Below, in pieces: positions 37,900 to 51,400 of a stretch of DNA of 64,000 bases. Under the pieces are notes generated by a model. It was not told the origin of the DNA. It did not search any database and was given only the letters and a program-made list of their open reading frames with translations. Position numbers and translations under genes: made by a program. Location: the NCBI GenBank assembly GCA_905250115.1, contig CAJNOI010000059.1, positions 310,001 to 374,000 on the forward strand, written 5' to 3'. Every line of letters starts with the position of its first letter. The first letter of the stretch is position 1. The DNA comes from Adineta steineri. Its lineage: Eukaryota; Rotifera; Eurotatoria; Adinetida; Adinetidae.

Positions 37900-38300
37900 T
37901 AACCAGGACAAACAATCCGACAGTGAGGCCCTACTAGAAAAATGATCGGATCCTATGAAAATTCGTCTGAAATCCCTAGAATCCATGATACGAGATTTCG
38001 ACAGAAAGTCGTCGCGTGCCGGAAAGTGTAGGGTTTTTAGCATCCCAACAGAGCCCTGACCACTCCGATATCCGACGGCGTCTCCTCGGAATCAGATAAC
38101 AAGGATTCCGATGAATTCTTATTGGATACGATAAGTGAGTCGATCTGAGTATGCACATTCTTGAAGATGTGGGTCCGGATGCAGGCGCGGGTATGGATAT
38201 GAGTGAGGCTGCGAACGTAGATTGCAACCGACCACTCACCTAAGTCCACCCACATCCTCACCCACACCCACCCTTGTTCGATCATAAAAATCTTGCAAAT
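37900..38300. repeat. GC-richer block with degenerate telomere-like tracts
   Basis: This 400-bp block is less AT-rich than its surroundings. At 38,165-38,210 it carries GATGTGGGTCCGGATGCAGG-type sequence and at 38,244-38,275 CCACCCACATCCTCACCC followed by ACACCCACCC. Both are degenerate forms of the TGTGGG/CCCACA unit reported at bdelloid telomeres, here in opposite orientations. Frames on the minus strand across the block (37,771-38,516) are not credible proteins. Confidence 0.45.
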
Positions 38301-38807
38301 AACATAAACGGAAAAATGACATAAACACACCAACTTCAGCCATGTCATATTTTCAGTCAAATTAAAATTTTCAGGTATCTTTTCAAAATGAGACTTGAAA
38401 TGCATCTCTTTTACGTATTGACAATAGTTATCATTCACTTCGATCAAATAATGGTAGGATAGAGATGAACTATAATCAAACACATACTTTTTCATAGCAG
38501 CGATCTGAAGATACATAATAATGCTTTAAGAAAAAATATCCTACTGGTATGCTTTGTCGAGTATTGCATCAAATAGATATCCATTATTAATCTGTTACAC
38601 TGAATCTACTATGACAATACCATTCACTTAGCAGTAAGTAAGAATTTTATAGTAGGGTACATTTTATAAATATTTTCCACCTAAACTTTGCGATTTTATG
38701 GGACAAATGGCTATTGTATTCGAAGATAATACTTGCCATCTGCGGCCATACTAATTTCGCATTAGGGAAATATGACAGAAGCGAGATTTTAAAAAGACCT
38801 ACTTTCA

Positions 38808-39150
38808 TAGTTATGTGGGATTGAGTTATGACTAATTTAATGCATTTTTTCTCAACTTTAAAATATGTGCAGGGAAATCAAAACAAGAAGTTGTAACTTG
38901 AATATTCGCTACTATTTAGATCTAATGATTTGTAAAATATGATAAACATGTGGCTATGTTTCATTAGCATAATATCCTGGAAAAGGAGCATTCAATTCCG
39001 CTGAATTTTTTACGATATTCTATGAATCATTAAATCTAAATAATAGTAAATATTCAGGTTGAAGCTTCTTGTCCTTCGTCTCTGTGGATAAGAAAAAGTT
39101 GATCAAAAAAGCTAATAAAACGGTTGTGACTCAATTCCACATATTGATGC
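38808..39150. mobile_element. Decayed foldback/inverted-repeat element
   Basis: The left arm (about 38,808-38,945) and the right arm (about 39,002-39,150) match in inverted orientation with many substitutions. Shared landmarks are AAGAAG..GAATATT, CTA(C/T)TATTTAGAT(C/T)TAATGATT and ATGTGG(G/A)ATTGAGT. The loop is about 55 bp. It is older than the 11.8 kb palindrome judging by its divergence. Confidence 0.6.
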
Positions 39151-42100
39151 TAGTGAACAGTTTTAGACTCTTACTACTGTCACCGAGATCTACTTGCGAA
39201 CCTTGTTTGAATCCAAACAATACACCTCACCTGTAGCTACTTCTTACTGCATACATAAGTATATGTTCTACTAAGATAGATAAATATAGTTTATTGACAT
39301 AATTTAGTTAAACCAACCATGTATATGAAAAAGAGCATACGATCGGATACTTAGAAAGTACGTTCTACGCGACTGTTGGTATGAGCGACGTAAGCTGCGT
39401 TTTTCAGGGGAAGCAATAAATTTTGATCACCAATTCAAATTTTTCTATGGGAAACGATTGCTGCCTTCTGCAGTGTTTGTGCGCCGCCCATAAGACTGCT
39501 AGAATATAATCAAACTTCGTATATATATAAGGTATACCTTGAGTAAACATTTAAGTTTGCACAACGAAAGAAATGCAATTGTGATCTATGTTGTAGAAGT
39601 AAGCAAAGCGATGAAAAATGTTTGTCTTTTAATGAAAAGAAAAAAAAAAGTATTAGATTGTATGTGTAGCAATTAGTAACAAAAGCACGCTTTTGCCTCT
39701 TGAGTATTTTAAGTTATGCTTGTGTTAGGTGGAACGAAAAATCGCTCGACATATGAATGGTCGAAAAAAGCTTCTCAATTATTTTGTATTGTTTGTATTA
39801 CTGTTATTTGTTACTAACCGCTTCCTATATTCCTCATCAACAGCCTTGTATATGACGTCGCAATGCAACGTTGTTTAAAGACTTCACGATCCATAGCAAC
39901 GCCATCGTCATTAATTGCACACCGCTGCTTCTTTAATATTTGAAGGCTTTCGTAAAGAAAAAAAATTGTAAGAGAATCAGAAGAAACAACCGACGGCAGC
40001 TTTGCACACACTACCGAGTTAGTCAACATAAATGCATTTAACTATGCAAAAGATAGGAGAAGAGATTGAAGCAAACAAAACAACAGTATACAGTGAACAG
40101 TGTTTACTCTAACGTTTGCTAAAAATGTATACGTATATTTTTTCGTTTCACTACCCATTTTTCGTAAGTTGATTAATATAGATCATCAACAATTATAGTA
40201 AACTTTACTTCTAGGCAGAGGACGAAATATCTGTCCTTTTTATCATTGTTCTTGCTTTTTTTTTGTTATCTTTTTCTTTTTAACATTATCTATACACCTT
40301 ATCTTTGCGTAAGACGTGTCAGTATATTGTTCTTGTTAGTTTTCATCCAACAGTTAATTTTTAATAGATGTCTTTTGAATATCATATTTCTTTTTTAACA
40401 ATCTAATATACCAAAATGCTATTATCATTCTCTTCTATAGTCATGTCTTTCAAATAAGATGAATATAGCATATGCTACTCGTACTTCTTCTAAAGTCATA
40501 CTTCAAATAGAAAATTTTTCCATCTCTATGCATTTTTGATTTTCTATTACTAGCTTGCATATGACGCTTTCAAAATAGTTAATTAACGGCGATGAATGAC
40601 GTTAACGCAAATACTATTATATATATTAGTTTACTTCTGTAAATCAACTTAATAGGCAGGTAAAATTGACGTAAGTTAATTTCATGTATTTCATTTTAAA
40701 AATATTAGTTATCTCTGAAAATGATCAGTTATATTTCTAATAAGCTCTATAGATTCTAGGAAAAAAGCCATTTCAAAACGTTATAGCTAGTTTCAGAGAA
40801 TTATGTTTTTGTTCATTAGTTGTTTTATCTTTATTAATTTCCGAAATGATTATTATTAATAGAAATTGAAGATTATAGTTTTTCTCATTGAATTTAGCCG
40901 CTGAAGCAGAAGACCTAAAAATAGAAGATAAAAGGCCTGAATTGCTATTTAGTTTAAGAAAATTTCTCTTTTTGTTCATGCTGAAAATTGGATCATCAAT
41001 CAGCATTGCTTTGTTGCTATCGACAACATTATGTATAGTTTACTTGGCACTTTTACATCATTGTAAAAGTGCATGACGCGTCTACTGACAAAATTCTTTT
41101 TCTTGTTCTATTATAATTTAGTTAAAAGTTTTCTTATCTCGCCTCAACAGAAAAAAACACTCGCTAGAGCATTAAACCTTACTCATATTTTGTCGTCGAG
41201 AATATTCTTCGATAGAACTCACAAGGTCTCGTTGTGCATCTTCAGCATGAATCATTTCCTCAATTTCTTTTAAACGAAAGTATAGTATAGCTGCAGACTA
41301 CTAATGCTTAGTCTAGCCTATTTCCTTTTTTTTAGAAAAGAAGTCATTATCTACTGAGTTATGGAAAACACAATCGAGAGTTAGATGCTGTAGCTAATAA
41401 AAGAATGAAGGGTAGCTTTTTCCCTTTCGATACATTATATATTTTATGACTATGACAGATGTCTAAAAGGTTCTCAATTATAATAGACACAGCTTGACGT
41501 ACACTGCTGTTTGTAACAGCCTATAGTGTGGAATAGGAAGTAGATTGTCAATTTAAAATTTTGACGATGATATTTTTCAACTCTGATTCATTGTTATATT
41601 CTTACAGAATATATAATTATAAGTAACAGATTTTTTCTAGCGCAACTCCACATACTCGACAGTCTCATTGAAAATAAACCCAAGCAAATGTGATTGCATT
41701 TGCCAATGATGACTTCTGAAAGAAGAAAATTACATTTTTCTCTCGAAAGAATCGTATTCGCTTGTTTCTTATGCTACCATAGAAAAACAATTTATTTTGT
41801 TATCTTAAGACAGAAGCCGAGAAAAGTATTTCGAAGCCTTATCTATGACAAATGTATTTACATAGGCTGTTCTTTTTTGTCTGTTTCGTCCATGCATAGA
41901 ATGTCTTAAAAGAAATATAGTAAGTGTTCGACTCGTCTTGAAGTACTTTTTTCTCTCTTTCCTTCGTTTGTTTATCCTCGGGGAATAGTAAAGCCAAGGA
42001 ACTCGATTTGTTCGCATCTTATTCCATTGGTTACGTATGCTTCTACTACGCTTATCTATCTTTTTCTCTTTCTCATCTATCCGTCCGCGTATTCGCCGTA

Positions 42101-42573
42101 TTTTTTTTTCTCCGCAATTCATGAGTTCTGCGCGAGAAACTGCCTTTTATTATTATTCTTTCTTGTCGTTTCTTTCTCGTTCTATCACTATATCTTTTTT
42201 TTTTCTTTTTCTTTTCGTACTAAATAGGGGTATAACGACATTCATCAAATATTTCTATATATCTAGAAAACAGGAATTCCTCTCTTTTTTTTCGTTCTAT
42301 CCGTCGTGCATGTGCATGTATTGTTTGCAAGAATTATTTGCATTTATCTATGTCGCTAGTATCGTGCATGGTAATGCTAAACCATTATGTCATAAAAATA
42401 GAAATTCGAATATCTTATTTCAATATTATTCTAGATATTTTTCTATTTCTTCTATACTAGATGGATTAGTTTATTTTATCTGATATTTTATAAAGCTGTA
42501 AGATATTTTTATTATAATATGTTATTAATATTTAAATTAATTCCATGTTTCTTTTTATCAGTAAATTATTTAC
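39151..42573. other. Gene-poor interval before the 1,019-residue gene
   Basis: No supportable gene. Several short frames on both strands (for example at 40,888-41,076 and 42,027-42,483) are readings of pyrimidine-rich sequence. The plus-strand pyrimidine-rich block from about 41,940 to 42,230 probably belongs to the promoter or 5'UTR of the next gene. An acceptor (TTTTTATCAG) lies at 42,561, 13 bases before its ATG. Confidence 0.35.
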
Positions 42574-45500
42574 ATGATTAAACACGAGCAATTTCGAGAT
42601 ACTGATCAATTAAAAGCAGTTGTGCCGGGTACATCAACTGTCTTTGCTTCATTACGATCACATATGTTTCCAACAACAACATATACTATACCGCAACAAA
42701 CTATCGATCCCCACGCAATTGATATATCATCAATTAAAGGACGATTTGCATGGGAAAAGATAGGACTTGGCGACACCTATATGCCAGTTATTTTTCGGTA
42801 TGTATCTAAAATGTTTCATCAATTTACTTTTTTCCTAAAATATTTAAGTAGAAAAATATTTTATCGAAGTGTTTCTATTATTGCTAAGTTAGATAAAAGA
42901 AAATATTTATTAGCGCCTCCATCATTCTATTCAGACATTGCTCAATTAACTATCGATTGAATGTACGACACATACGTGTGCCGTAATAAAATAGTCAGAG
43001 TAATAAAAAAAAATATATCAGGCACCCATAAAAACGTGAAAAAGGGCAATTTTTGCGTTCTGTATTGTAAATGTGAGAAAAGTGCGTGCGATAAGCTTGT
43101 TTTTTGTGTGATATATGGCATTAGATTTTCAAGCCTATATGTCAATACTGCGTTGTAACTATGTTTTAACTAAGAAAAAATATCATGACATACTTCTAAT
43201 TATTTTTATCTTCTTATTTTTATTATAATACTGTACTAATTGGAAATGTACTTGAAAAAAAGTGTAACTGATATAGTGCATGCATGCCCAAGAGAAATTT
43301 AATGGTAATTTGATTCTTATATGAAGGTGTAAAATGAATAATAATTAGGAGAGAATTCTCAAAGGTACATGATATTAAACTCTAAGGAAATGTGAGAAAT
43401 CAATCTGATATAAGATAAAAATGTGTTAGAATTGAATTTATTGATCTAATCTTTATTATTCATAGTATATAGATGTTTAGCTAAGAAAGTACTTATAAAT
43501 GAATATTATATATATTTGAAAAAGTATCAAACTGTCAGAAGCAATCTTGAAAGTTATTATAAAATATGGAAAAAGAAAGTTTCTAATTTCCTATAACGAT
43601 ATCCTTTCATTAGATGTGAATAGTAGCTATTCATACTTGGAGTATCCTCTTATAAAATAACATTAATTTTAATATGAATGAGTAGTTTGCAATATATTTT
43701 CTAATGTATTTCGTCTATCAATGCCATTAAAATCAAATTACTGCACTCATTTATATATTTGGCCTTGGTTACATATAGTCTATAGAGTCTCATATGATGC
43801 ACTACTTGTCTTTATTATCAGTTCGAGTTTCTATTCATACTAAAAGATGAATAAAAATGTAAATTATAAGTGAATCTATTAAGAGTGTAACTGCAAGTGA
43901 CAGCAGTTGAAAGATAAAATATATAAGTCATGAATGCTTAGAATTTTTATGAAATAAATAAGCTGTTCGATGAAATATAATAAGTAATGATATTTACATA
44001 GTATCTCATTTCTCTTTGAATACTATAATAAAAAAAAATTATTTGCAAGTCTTCTATTAGTATAGATTGATGAAAAACTAATAGAACTTTTTTAATAGAA
44101 AAATATAATTAAAGTATAATAATAGATTTCTTAATCATATGTATTCTTTTAGTGGTACCATAAAATACTTTTGTGTTAAAATGCTTCATAAACTATTACC
44201 GGAATACCCCGAAGACTTTATTCATCGTTCATCTTCTTATCAATATCGAAAACCAATTGATCTCTATGCACCAACTTCAAATGAATTAAAACTATTGAAT
44301 AGAATAAATGCTCATCATTCACATTGGGCATATACACGACAACCATTTAATGCTGCAGATGAGTTAGTGCGTGCTTCGGACTTTCTTCTATTGTATGATC
44401 ATCTTCGAGGCGCTTGCAAACCAGGACAAATTCCACGAGCAGGATCACTAGGTTCACTGCGGCAAATTTTACCACAACCACAACATCCTATTGAGCAGTC
44501 ATCAACTTTTCTTACGAATGGATCAAATGCCGCTCGTAAGCATTCACATGTACCAGTTACGTCAACGCCTATTCAAATACCATCATGTTCCACATCAGAG
44601 CTATTTCGTCAGAACGATACTTCATCAATTCCACGATCAGTAATAGCACCAGCCCCAGGACCAGTGCCAGCACCATCATTAGCATTAGCACCAGTACCAA
44701 CTGTATCACATTCTTTACGGCCACCATCAAAATATCAAGCAAAACTAGCGATGTTATCTCAGCAAACATCACATTATCTTCCAGAACAATTACCGCAACA
44801 GCTACCACCACCACCACCTATGCAACAACTAATAGCAACAGTCTCAAATAGTATTACTAGTTCAACAAATACAGGTAAAAATTATAATGAAAATAAGTCA
44901 TAAATATTTAACAATATTTTTTATTCTAAAAAACCGTATAATAATCATTTCTAATAATGACATTCTTATCTTATAGTACTTCCAAGTAAACCAAGTCCTG
45001 TTCAAGTCTCAATTTCTACATCTCAGTCACCGACACTGATGCCAAAAATAGCAGCGGTCCTTTCTTCGCCTCCAGATTCTGTTGTTTCCTCGTCCACAAA
45101 GACAACTAGTGGTAAACGATCAGCAACTGTACCACAAATCCAATTAGCACCGATGCTTAAACAATCATCATCAGCATCACTATCATCCGTCACAGCAACA
45201 ACATCACCTTCAACAACAAAAGCAACTAATATTAATTCTGGTTGGTTACAAATAAATAAACTATACACACCATATGTATCATTAAATACATCAAATCATC
45301 ATTTATATAAAATACCTGTTAGTCTTTTAACATTTTATGATCTTCTTAAATTTCCAACATCTGAAAATAATGCAACGGAATCAAAAGATACATCGTTCTC
45401 ACTTGAACAAACATTAGTTACACCACAAGAAATTGAACTTATTAATGAACTATGCATAAAACAAAATATAAAACCATTTTCTATTGATACAAAACTTATT

Positions 45501-47258
45501 GATCTATTAACTTTTTATAAATATTGTTCAGCGAATATTCTTTTCGTTAAAGAATTACCACTAGAAGAACCAAAAGCAGCTATTTGTAAAGATTGGTCAT
45601 CAATTGTACAAATTAACGGTGGAATTTGTCGTTTACGTAATATAACAACATTACATGAACAAACAGTACCATTTATTGGAAATAAATTATTAAAAAATTT
45701 TATTATATCATTACAATGTTCAGCATCAGCATCATTAACAACACCGACAACTATGGAAATGGAATTTCTTCAATTAATTTTATTTTTTAGTAATATGTCA
45801 ATTAATATCCGTAATGCCAAATTAATTGATATTGAATCTGTACAAAAAGAATACAATGTTGATTTAATACTTTTATTTAATGATAAATTTCCATTAAATG
45901 TGCTCAACTATCAACATCAAGGTATGAAATAACAAAAAAAAAAAAAGATTTCGAAACATTATTTTATCTACATTTAGATAATCGACCGTCTACTTCACAA
46001 GAACAAATTGCTTCATCAAATTCTTCAGCCGCAACAAATACAGTAAAATGAAATTTTTATTTATTTATCTATTTAATAGAAAATTTCTTTTAGTTTGCTG
46101 AATCGACACCACCTCCATCACCGCCTTCACCACCAATCAATAATAATACTGTTCATTCAACATCTCAATTACCATTGACATCTTGCTCTCCCTCCTCCTC
46201 CTCCACCGTCTCTGCCACTTTCTCCACCACATCTAATTCATCAAATCGTTTCCTTAAAACAATTACATTTCATGGTCATCCAATGACAGCATATATTTGT
46301 TCCGGTCTTGGATCAAATGCTCAACGTGAATGTATTTCCGTGAAAGCACTTTGTAATATGATGTATCCCAATTCATCAATAGTGGATAAACTTGAATCAA
46401 AAATGCTTCGATTATTACGAGTGAAAAATATTAATCGATTTCGACCACAAAATCAACAAGCAATGGGTTTTACACGTTTAATTGACATTCAAGATATTGA
46501 AAAACATTGGGATTATATTGAACAAGGCATGCGTTCATTAGTTCATAGTAAGTTAAATAATTGATATAAATGAGAAAAACAAAATATGACGAATATGTAT
46601 TTTCATAGATGATAGAGAAGCAATTGTTTTGCAAGATATTTCTTTATCAATATTAGATAAAGATTTGAAGGCAAGTACATTAGATAAAGTAAAAGATAAC
46701 AGTAATATAGTTGAACAAGTAACTTCGGTTGAAGTTAATAAAAGTGAAAAAAGATCACTAGAGAAACAATTGGGACCGGAAGATGTATCTCTCTCGAAAA
46801 GCGTTGATAAACGTGTACGAATTTCAAGAGATGATATTAATGAACAATCAAAAATGGAACAATCACAAGCGGTTAAAACAATCAATCATAATTGTAATCA
46901 TTTGGATGATAATCATAAAAATGGAAACAAGAGCGATGATGGCGACGATGATGGTGATGATGATAATGATAAGAAGAATCAACGAATTTCAAGACCACCT
47001 GTAAGAATAGTGCGTCCGCACAGTGAGAAGAATAATATAACAAATAAACTTCAACAGCAAGTTAATCGAAGAACGAGTTTATCATCACAGAAAGCAACAT
47101 TACCAATGAAAAAGAAGATAAAAATTAGAAAACGGCTAACACCACGTATACGATCAACGAAACAAACACTTGCAACATGGGTTCAAAAATATAACATTGA
47201 AGAATGTTGCATTTGTTTAGATTTCTATGATCCTATTTATGATACTGGAAAACATTAA
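42574..47258 (+). CDS. Unrecognised 1,019-residue nuclear-type protein ending in an interrupted RING finger
   Basis: Exons: 42574-42797, 44153-44874, 44977-45921, 45978-46042, 46094-46547, 46609-47258, totalling 1,020 codons. The first intron is 1.36 kb. Conserved-looking blocks: residues about 60-165 (GDTYMPVIFRGTIKYFCVKM; NRINAHHSHWAYTRQPFN); a second block from about 400 to 630 (LYKIPVSLLTFYDLLKF; LINELCIKQNIKPFS); and a third near 710-800 (TITFHGHPMTAYIC; LLRVKNINRFRPQN), which might be a Ski/Sno/Dac-like fold, though this is weak. Pro/Ala and Ser/Thr-rich linkers lie between. The tail is charged, with an Asp run (DDGDDDGDDDND) and a basic patch (KKKIKIRKR), then CCICLDFYDP before the stop. 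It is likely chromatin- or transcription-related by composition, but I cannot name the family. Confidence 0.65.
42798..44152 (+). other. Intron 1 of the 1,019-residue gene
   Basis: This 1.36 kb intron (donor CG|GTATGT, acceptor TTCTTTTAG|T) is AT-rich and carries no frame, RNA gene or repeat I can support. Confidence 0.5.
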
Positions 47259-48266
47259 ATTGATTTAGCCTTTTCTCCCTGTGGATAATAAATGTTTACG
47301 AAAGAAGATCTATACCATTTTTGCAAGATAAATCAACACACGTATATATTATTTTTTTCGTATATAAATATTGAACTGTATTTCTACATGTTTTTATTTC
47401 ACTTTAATGCTGAAAAAGCTACTGCGCAAGCCTGATTGATTTTTGTTTTTTTCTTTCTCGTTTTCATGTTAACTTTGTCTATATTCGTCTATATATTATG
47501 GAACACATAAGTTCTATCAATAGTCTGTTTGCTGTTGTCGTTGTTATTATTGTTGTTGTTTTTCTTCTTCCTTCCTTCGATACTTACACTGTCTACAATT
47601 ATTGAAATATCATTCTTCACAAAAAGAAATACAGTGTGTTCGTCATGAACAATTTTCAACAAACTAATATTTACTTTTTGTTCACTCAAAATTATATCTT
47701 CAGAAAACATCATGCAAATTGGTTTTACATCAGAATATATGTATCGTAAAAGAAATCTAGATGGATTGTAACAAAATGGTTACTGATAACATACTGGAAA
47801 ATAAAACTATTGTTTTGGTCTGTAGTGGAAATCAAATTGTGATGAGTGCACTTGCCACATAGTATGCTACTGATGGATGAAGTCATAAGTGATCTGGGCT
47901 ATTAGTAGTAATGAATGGATGTCTGGTAATTCGTTGTAGAATAACGTGCAATGATGATATGAAAGGTTTCTTAACTACATAATCGTAGGTCATTACAAGA
48001 GTTTCTATAAACTTCTAGCAAAAAAAACAAAGGCAAGATCATATCAATGAAATTTCCTTTACAACAAACTTGTCATATGTGTCATGTTTTACTTTCGGAT
48101 GAAATGTAAAAAGTTAATCAAATGTTTGCAATGGATGGTTCTAGGTTATTAACAGGTGAGGAAATGTAGATAGATCGATCTAGCTATCGTTAACATAACG
48201 ACATCAATGAAAACATTGAATATAAATCATGATCAGACAAACTCTGAATTAAACTTTTGGTTTCCA
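47259..48266. other. 3' flank of the 1,019-residue gene
   Basis: The first bases still read in frame as RING-like sequence (IDLAFSPCG at 47,259-47,285) before further stops. The rest is AT-rich 3'UTR/intergenic sequence without a supported feature. Confidence 0.4.
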
Positions 48267-48473
48267 GCGACGCATATATGTGTTCAAGCATTTCTTATAA
48301 AAACTTGGATTTTTATAGAAAAGCCAAGAGTTGCCGACTTTTAGGAGCGAGTGTGGCAGATAGATGTCGTCGAGCTCTACCAGATGGCGCATCTTTTAAC
48401 TCCTTGATTTCCGATTTTTTCTACAAAAATTCAAATTTTTTTTAGAAATGCTTGAACATATATATGCGTCGCC
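48267..48473. mobile_element. MITE-like element with long terminal inverted repeats, about 207 bp
   Basis: The left end GCGACGCATATATGTGTTC and the right end GAACATATATATGCGTCGC are inverted copies. The match continues inward (CAAGCATTTCT, then ACTTGGATTTTTATAGAAAA against TTTTTTCTACAAAAATTCAA) to give arms of roughly 55-60 bp. The unique centre of about 90 bp is GC-richer (AGATGTCGTCGAGC). The end motif GGCGACGC is shared with the element at 36,984-37,193, so the two may belong to one superfamily. Confidence 0.75.
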
Positions 48474-51400
48474 AGGAGGCAGAAGTTAAATTAATATTTA
48501 AATCAAATCTATGAAAAATTCATTGGATCACGTTTTTATTATAATTTCAAAACTTCATATAAAACTTGACAAATAACTAACAATATGAAGGCACCTAAAA
48601 GATTTTTTGCTTCTAACTTTTACATTAATTAGGAAAACGCCATATTTCCTTCAATAATTCATTCAAATCTTGTCATCAGTAGCTTTATTAGGAATCTATA
48701 CGAAATCTGTCTATATACGCAGTTATTCTATATTTTTGTTATTAAAATAGATTCAGTTTATCAAAGGTACATAGTATTATTTCTTCTACTATTGGACCTG
48801 ACTATAATGTCAATGTGATGATTTTATGATAGAAGAAGGATTAGTGCTAATGGTATTGCCCTTTATTTTATTTTTCCTTATCAAGAATCGCATCGTTATC
48901 ATACAAAGCATACACTTCTATACTCATCCATGAGAGAGAATGAAAGAATAAGAAAATGATTTTGAGGACAAAATAAAATGAGGACAAAATATCATACAAT
49001 GTGCAGAATAAGGACAGAAAGATAAGGATACTGCCATCAAATGAGAAAAAAACCATAAGAACAGCAAAAATTTCGTTACAGTCAAATATTGTGTTGTTCT
49101 ACCTTGTATTATTTCATAAGAAATGTCCTTGAATTCAAAAGTAAATTGTCAAACTTCAACGTTAAAATGTTTTTTCTTAGTCAACAGAAATAACGATCAT
49201 GTCTATCACGACGTTGATTATTTACAATGTTTTAATAAGAATTGCTTGCAATTGATATGTTAAAACAGAATGCATAATAGTTATTGAAATCTTTGCCGTC
49301 AGTTGAGACTTGGCAAAAAATTAGGCTATATTGTACAATTTGAGCTAGTCATAAATATGGAAAAATTGAAAAGTCAATATTTAGCCGAAGAAAACTTGTT
49401 TATCAATTGCAGAAATGATCTGAATGTATAATAAACAATAGATGAGACTTTTACTTACGTTACTTGTGGAAATACTCCTAATAATAATTCATTCAAAACA
49501 ATGTATATATGTGAGATTCCTTTTTTGTATATTCCGAATCTAGATAAGTTACTCTTTGCTGTATAATTGATAAAATTCCAACCAATTCTTCTTCACTACT
49601 TATACACAATAGTAACTAATTTGAGATGAGTTATTCGTTCTATACTAATTTTATCATATCGTTAGTTCTGATGTATAGATTATAGACATATTATATCTAG
49701 TGGTGATTGTTCTACAAATTTAGGCTATAGACTAACCAATACTGTTTTCAAGACAAAATATTTTAAAGTACTACTCGTAATTTTCCAAGTGGTTTTGCTT
49801 TTTGTCATTTTGTATTTTTAACATGCAATGAAAAATAACAAAATTATAATTTTTTTATAATAAACTCTGTCTGCATGTTTGATAAACAAGTATGATTGTA
49901 ATATTGACGTAATTACATATGAAATCAATGTAAACTGTACGTGCATCTATTTTGCATCAATACCTTAACATATAAATATCTGTTATTCATCAAAACTGAT
50001 ACAATCATTCATTTTTAACAAATGTATACTGCGCATATAGAACGAGGACGACAGTAGTATGATTAATCAAGAAAAAAAAATATTTTATTTCCTAACTACG
50101 AACACTATTGGCGAATGATCGAAAAAAAAGACGTAAATATGAGTCGTATGCATTATTCAATGAAGGTAAATGCGTATAACCATGTCGTCCTTGAGAGATT
50201 AATCATTTGTTTAAATCCAATACACAATAAGAAGTAATTTGATGATTGACTTAAATCAAAATAAAATAGGATTGAATATAATCTGTTGAAAAGTTAAGCT
50301 TATTATATATTATTTGAATTAAATTCAACTGTCCAATAACAGATAAAATAAAACTTTAGTATTAATTTTATTTTTACTGTATCTGTTCGCGTTCAGTAAT
50401 CAAAGTGTATATCTTTTCAGTTTTTTTACCGAATAAAAACTTCGATACAACTTTTAATTAATCATCTGAGTATTTATTGTCTAGCACCTCGGTTTTACCG
50501 ATAAGAGTAAGATTAAATTAACACATTTTTCATTCCATATATATGTATTACTTGATCTCGTAGATCATTAAAAAAATATATATTCTTAAGGTCGAAAATT
50601 GTAGAGACAATCGGTTGATTTTTAAACGAAATTTATCTTATTGACTTTACTCTTTTCAATAAATGAATTATATTTTTAATCATTTATCTGTCTCGAAACA
50701 TCAGGAAGTCATCTTCATCATAGATAATACAAGAAGAATTTTCTAGATATAAATAATTAAAAATTATTGCTGTCACGAAACAACGGAAATCATGCATCAA
50801 TAATACTACAGAACTTATTCTGCGACTATTTATTGAAGACAATATGTCACGTTTGATACAAGTTGGAAAATATTTTCTTATTATTTTTAAAAACATTTTC
50901 TCAGTCTTATTTCTCAGTTTTATTTTCTAACAAATAAAAAATGATAAATCCTATTCTATTTTGATAATTGATTATTTGTACTTAATACAAAATACAACAA
51001 CAAAGTACTTCATATATTGAAATGGCAGAATATGATATGAAAAATGTAATTGCATGCTTTTGTCAAGACGAGTAAGAGACTACGTGAAGTAGAACATTCA
51101 TCATTTTAGTCATCAATTCTTATTATAATATTGAATGATTACTCTAGAGACATATTTTATACCTTCAATTTGTGATTATTTAATGATATTGCTGAAAAAA
51201 AATATTTTTTTATTTGTATTATATTACAGAGTCTTATAAACTAATAGAGAAGACATACTATCCGGAATATAAATAGTACTTATCCTACTAGGATTGTTTT
51301 TGTAGCAAATCCAATCATAGGCTCGTATGTCAAATTCAATTAATTGAATAATCTTTTATAATAAAAAAAACAGCTGTGTATCTGAATATTATTTTTTTGT

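Noticed and set aside
37771..38516. Three overlapping minus-strand frames of 87-159 codons
   Set aside because: They run through a GC-richer repeat block with telomere-like tracts. The proteins overlap in different frames and lack any domain.
41694..42483. Several plus and minus frames of 66-148 codons
   Set aside because: They read through a pyrimidine-rich block that is better explained as promoter or 5'UTR of the gene at 42,574.
44569..44851. Val-rich minus-strand frame and Thr-rich plus-strand frame
   Set aside because: These are shadows of the Pro/Ala/Ser linker of the 1,019-residue protein.
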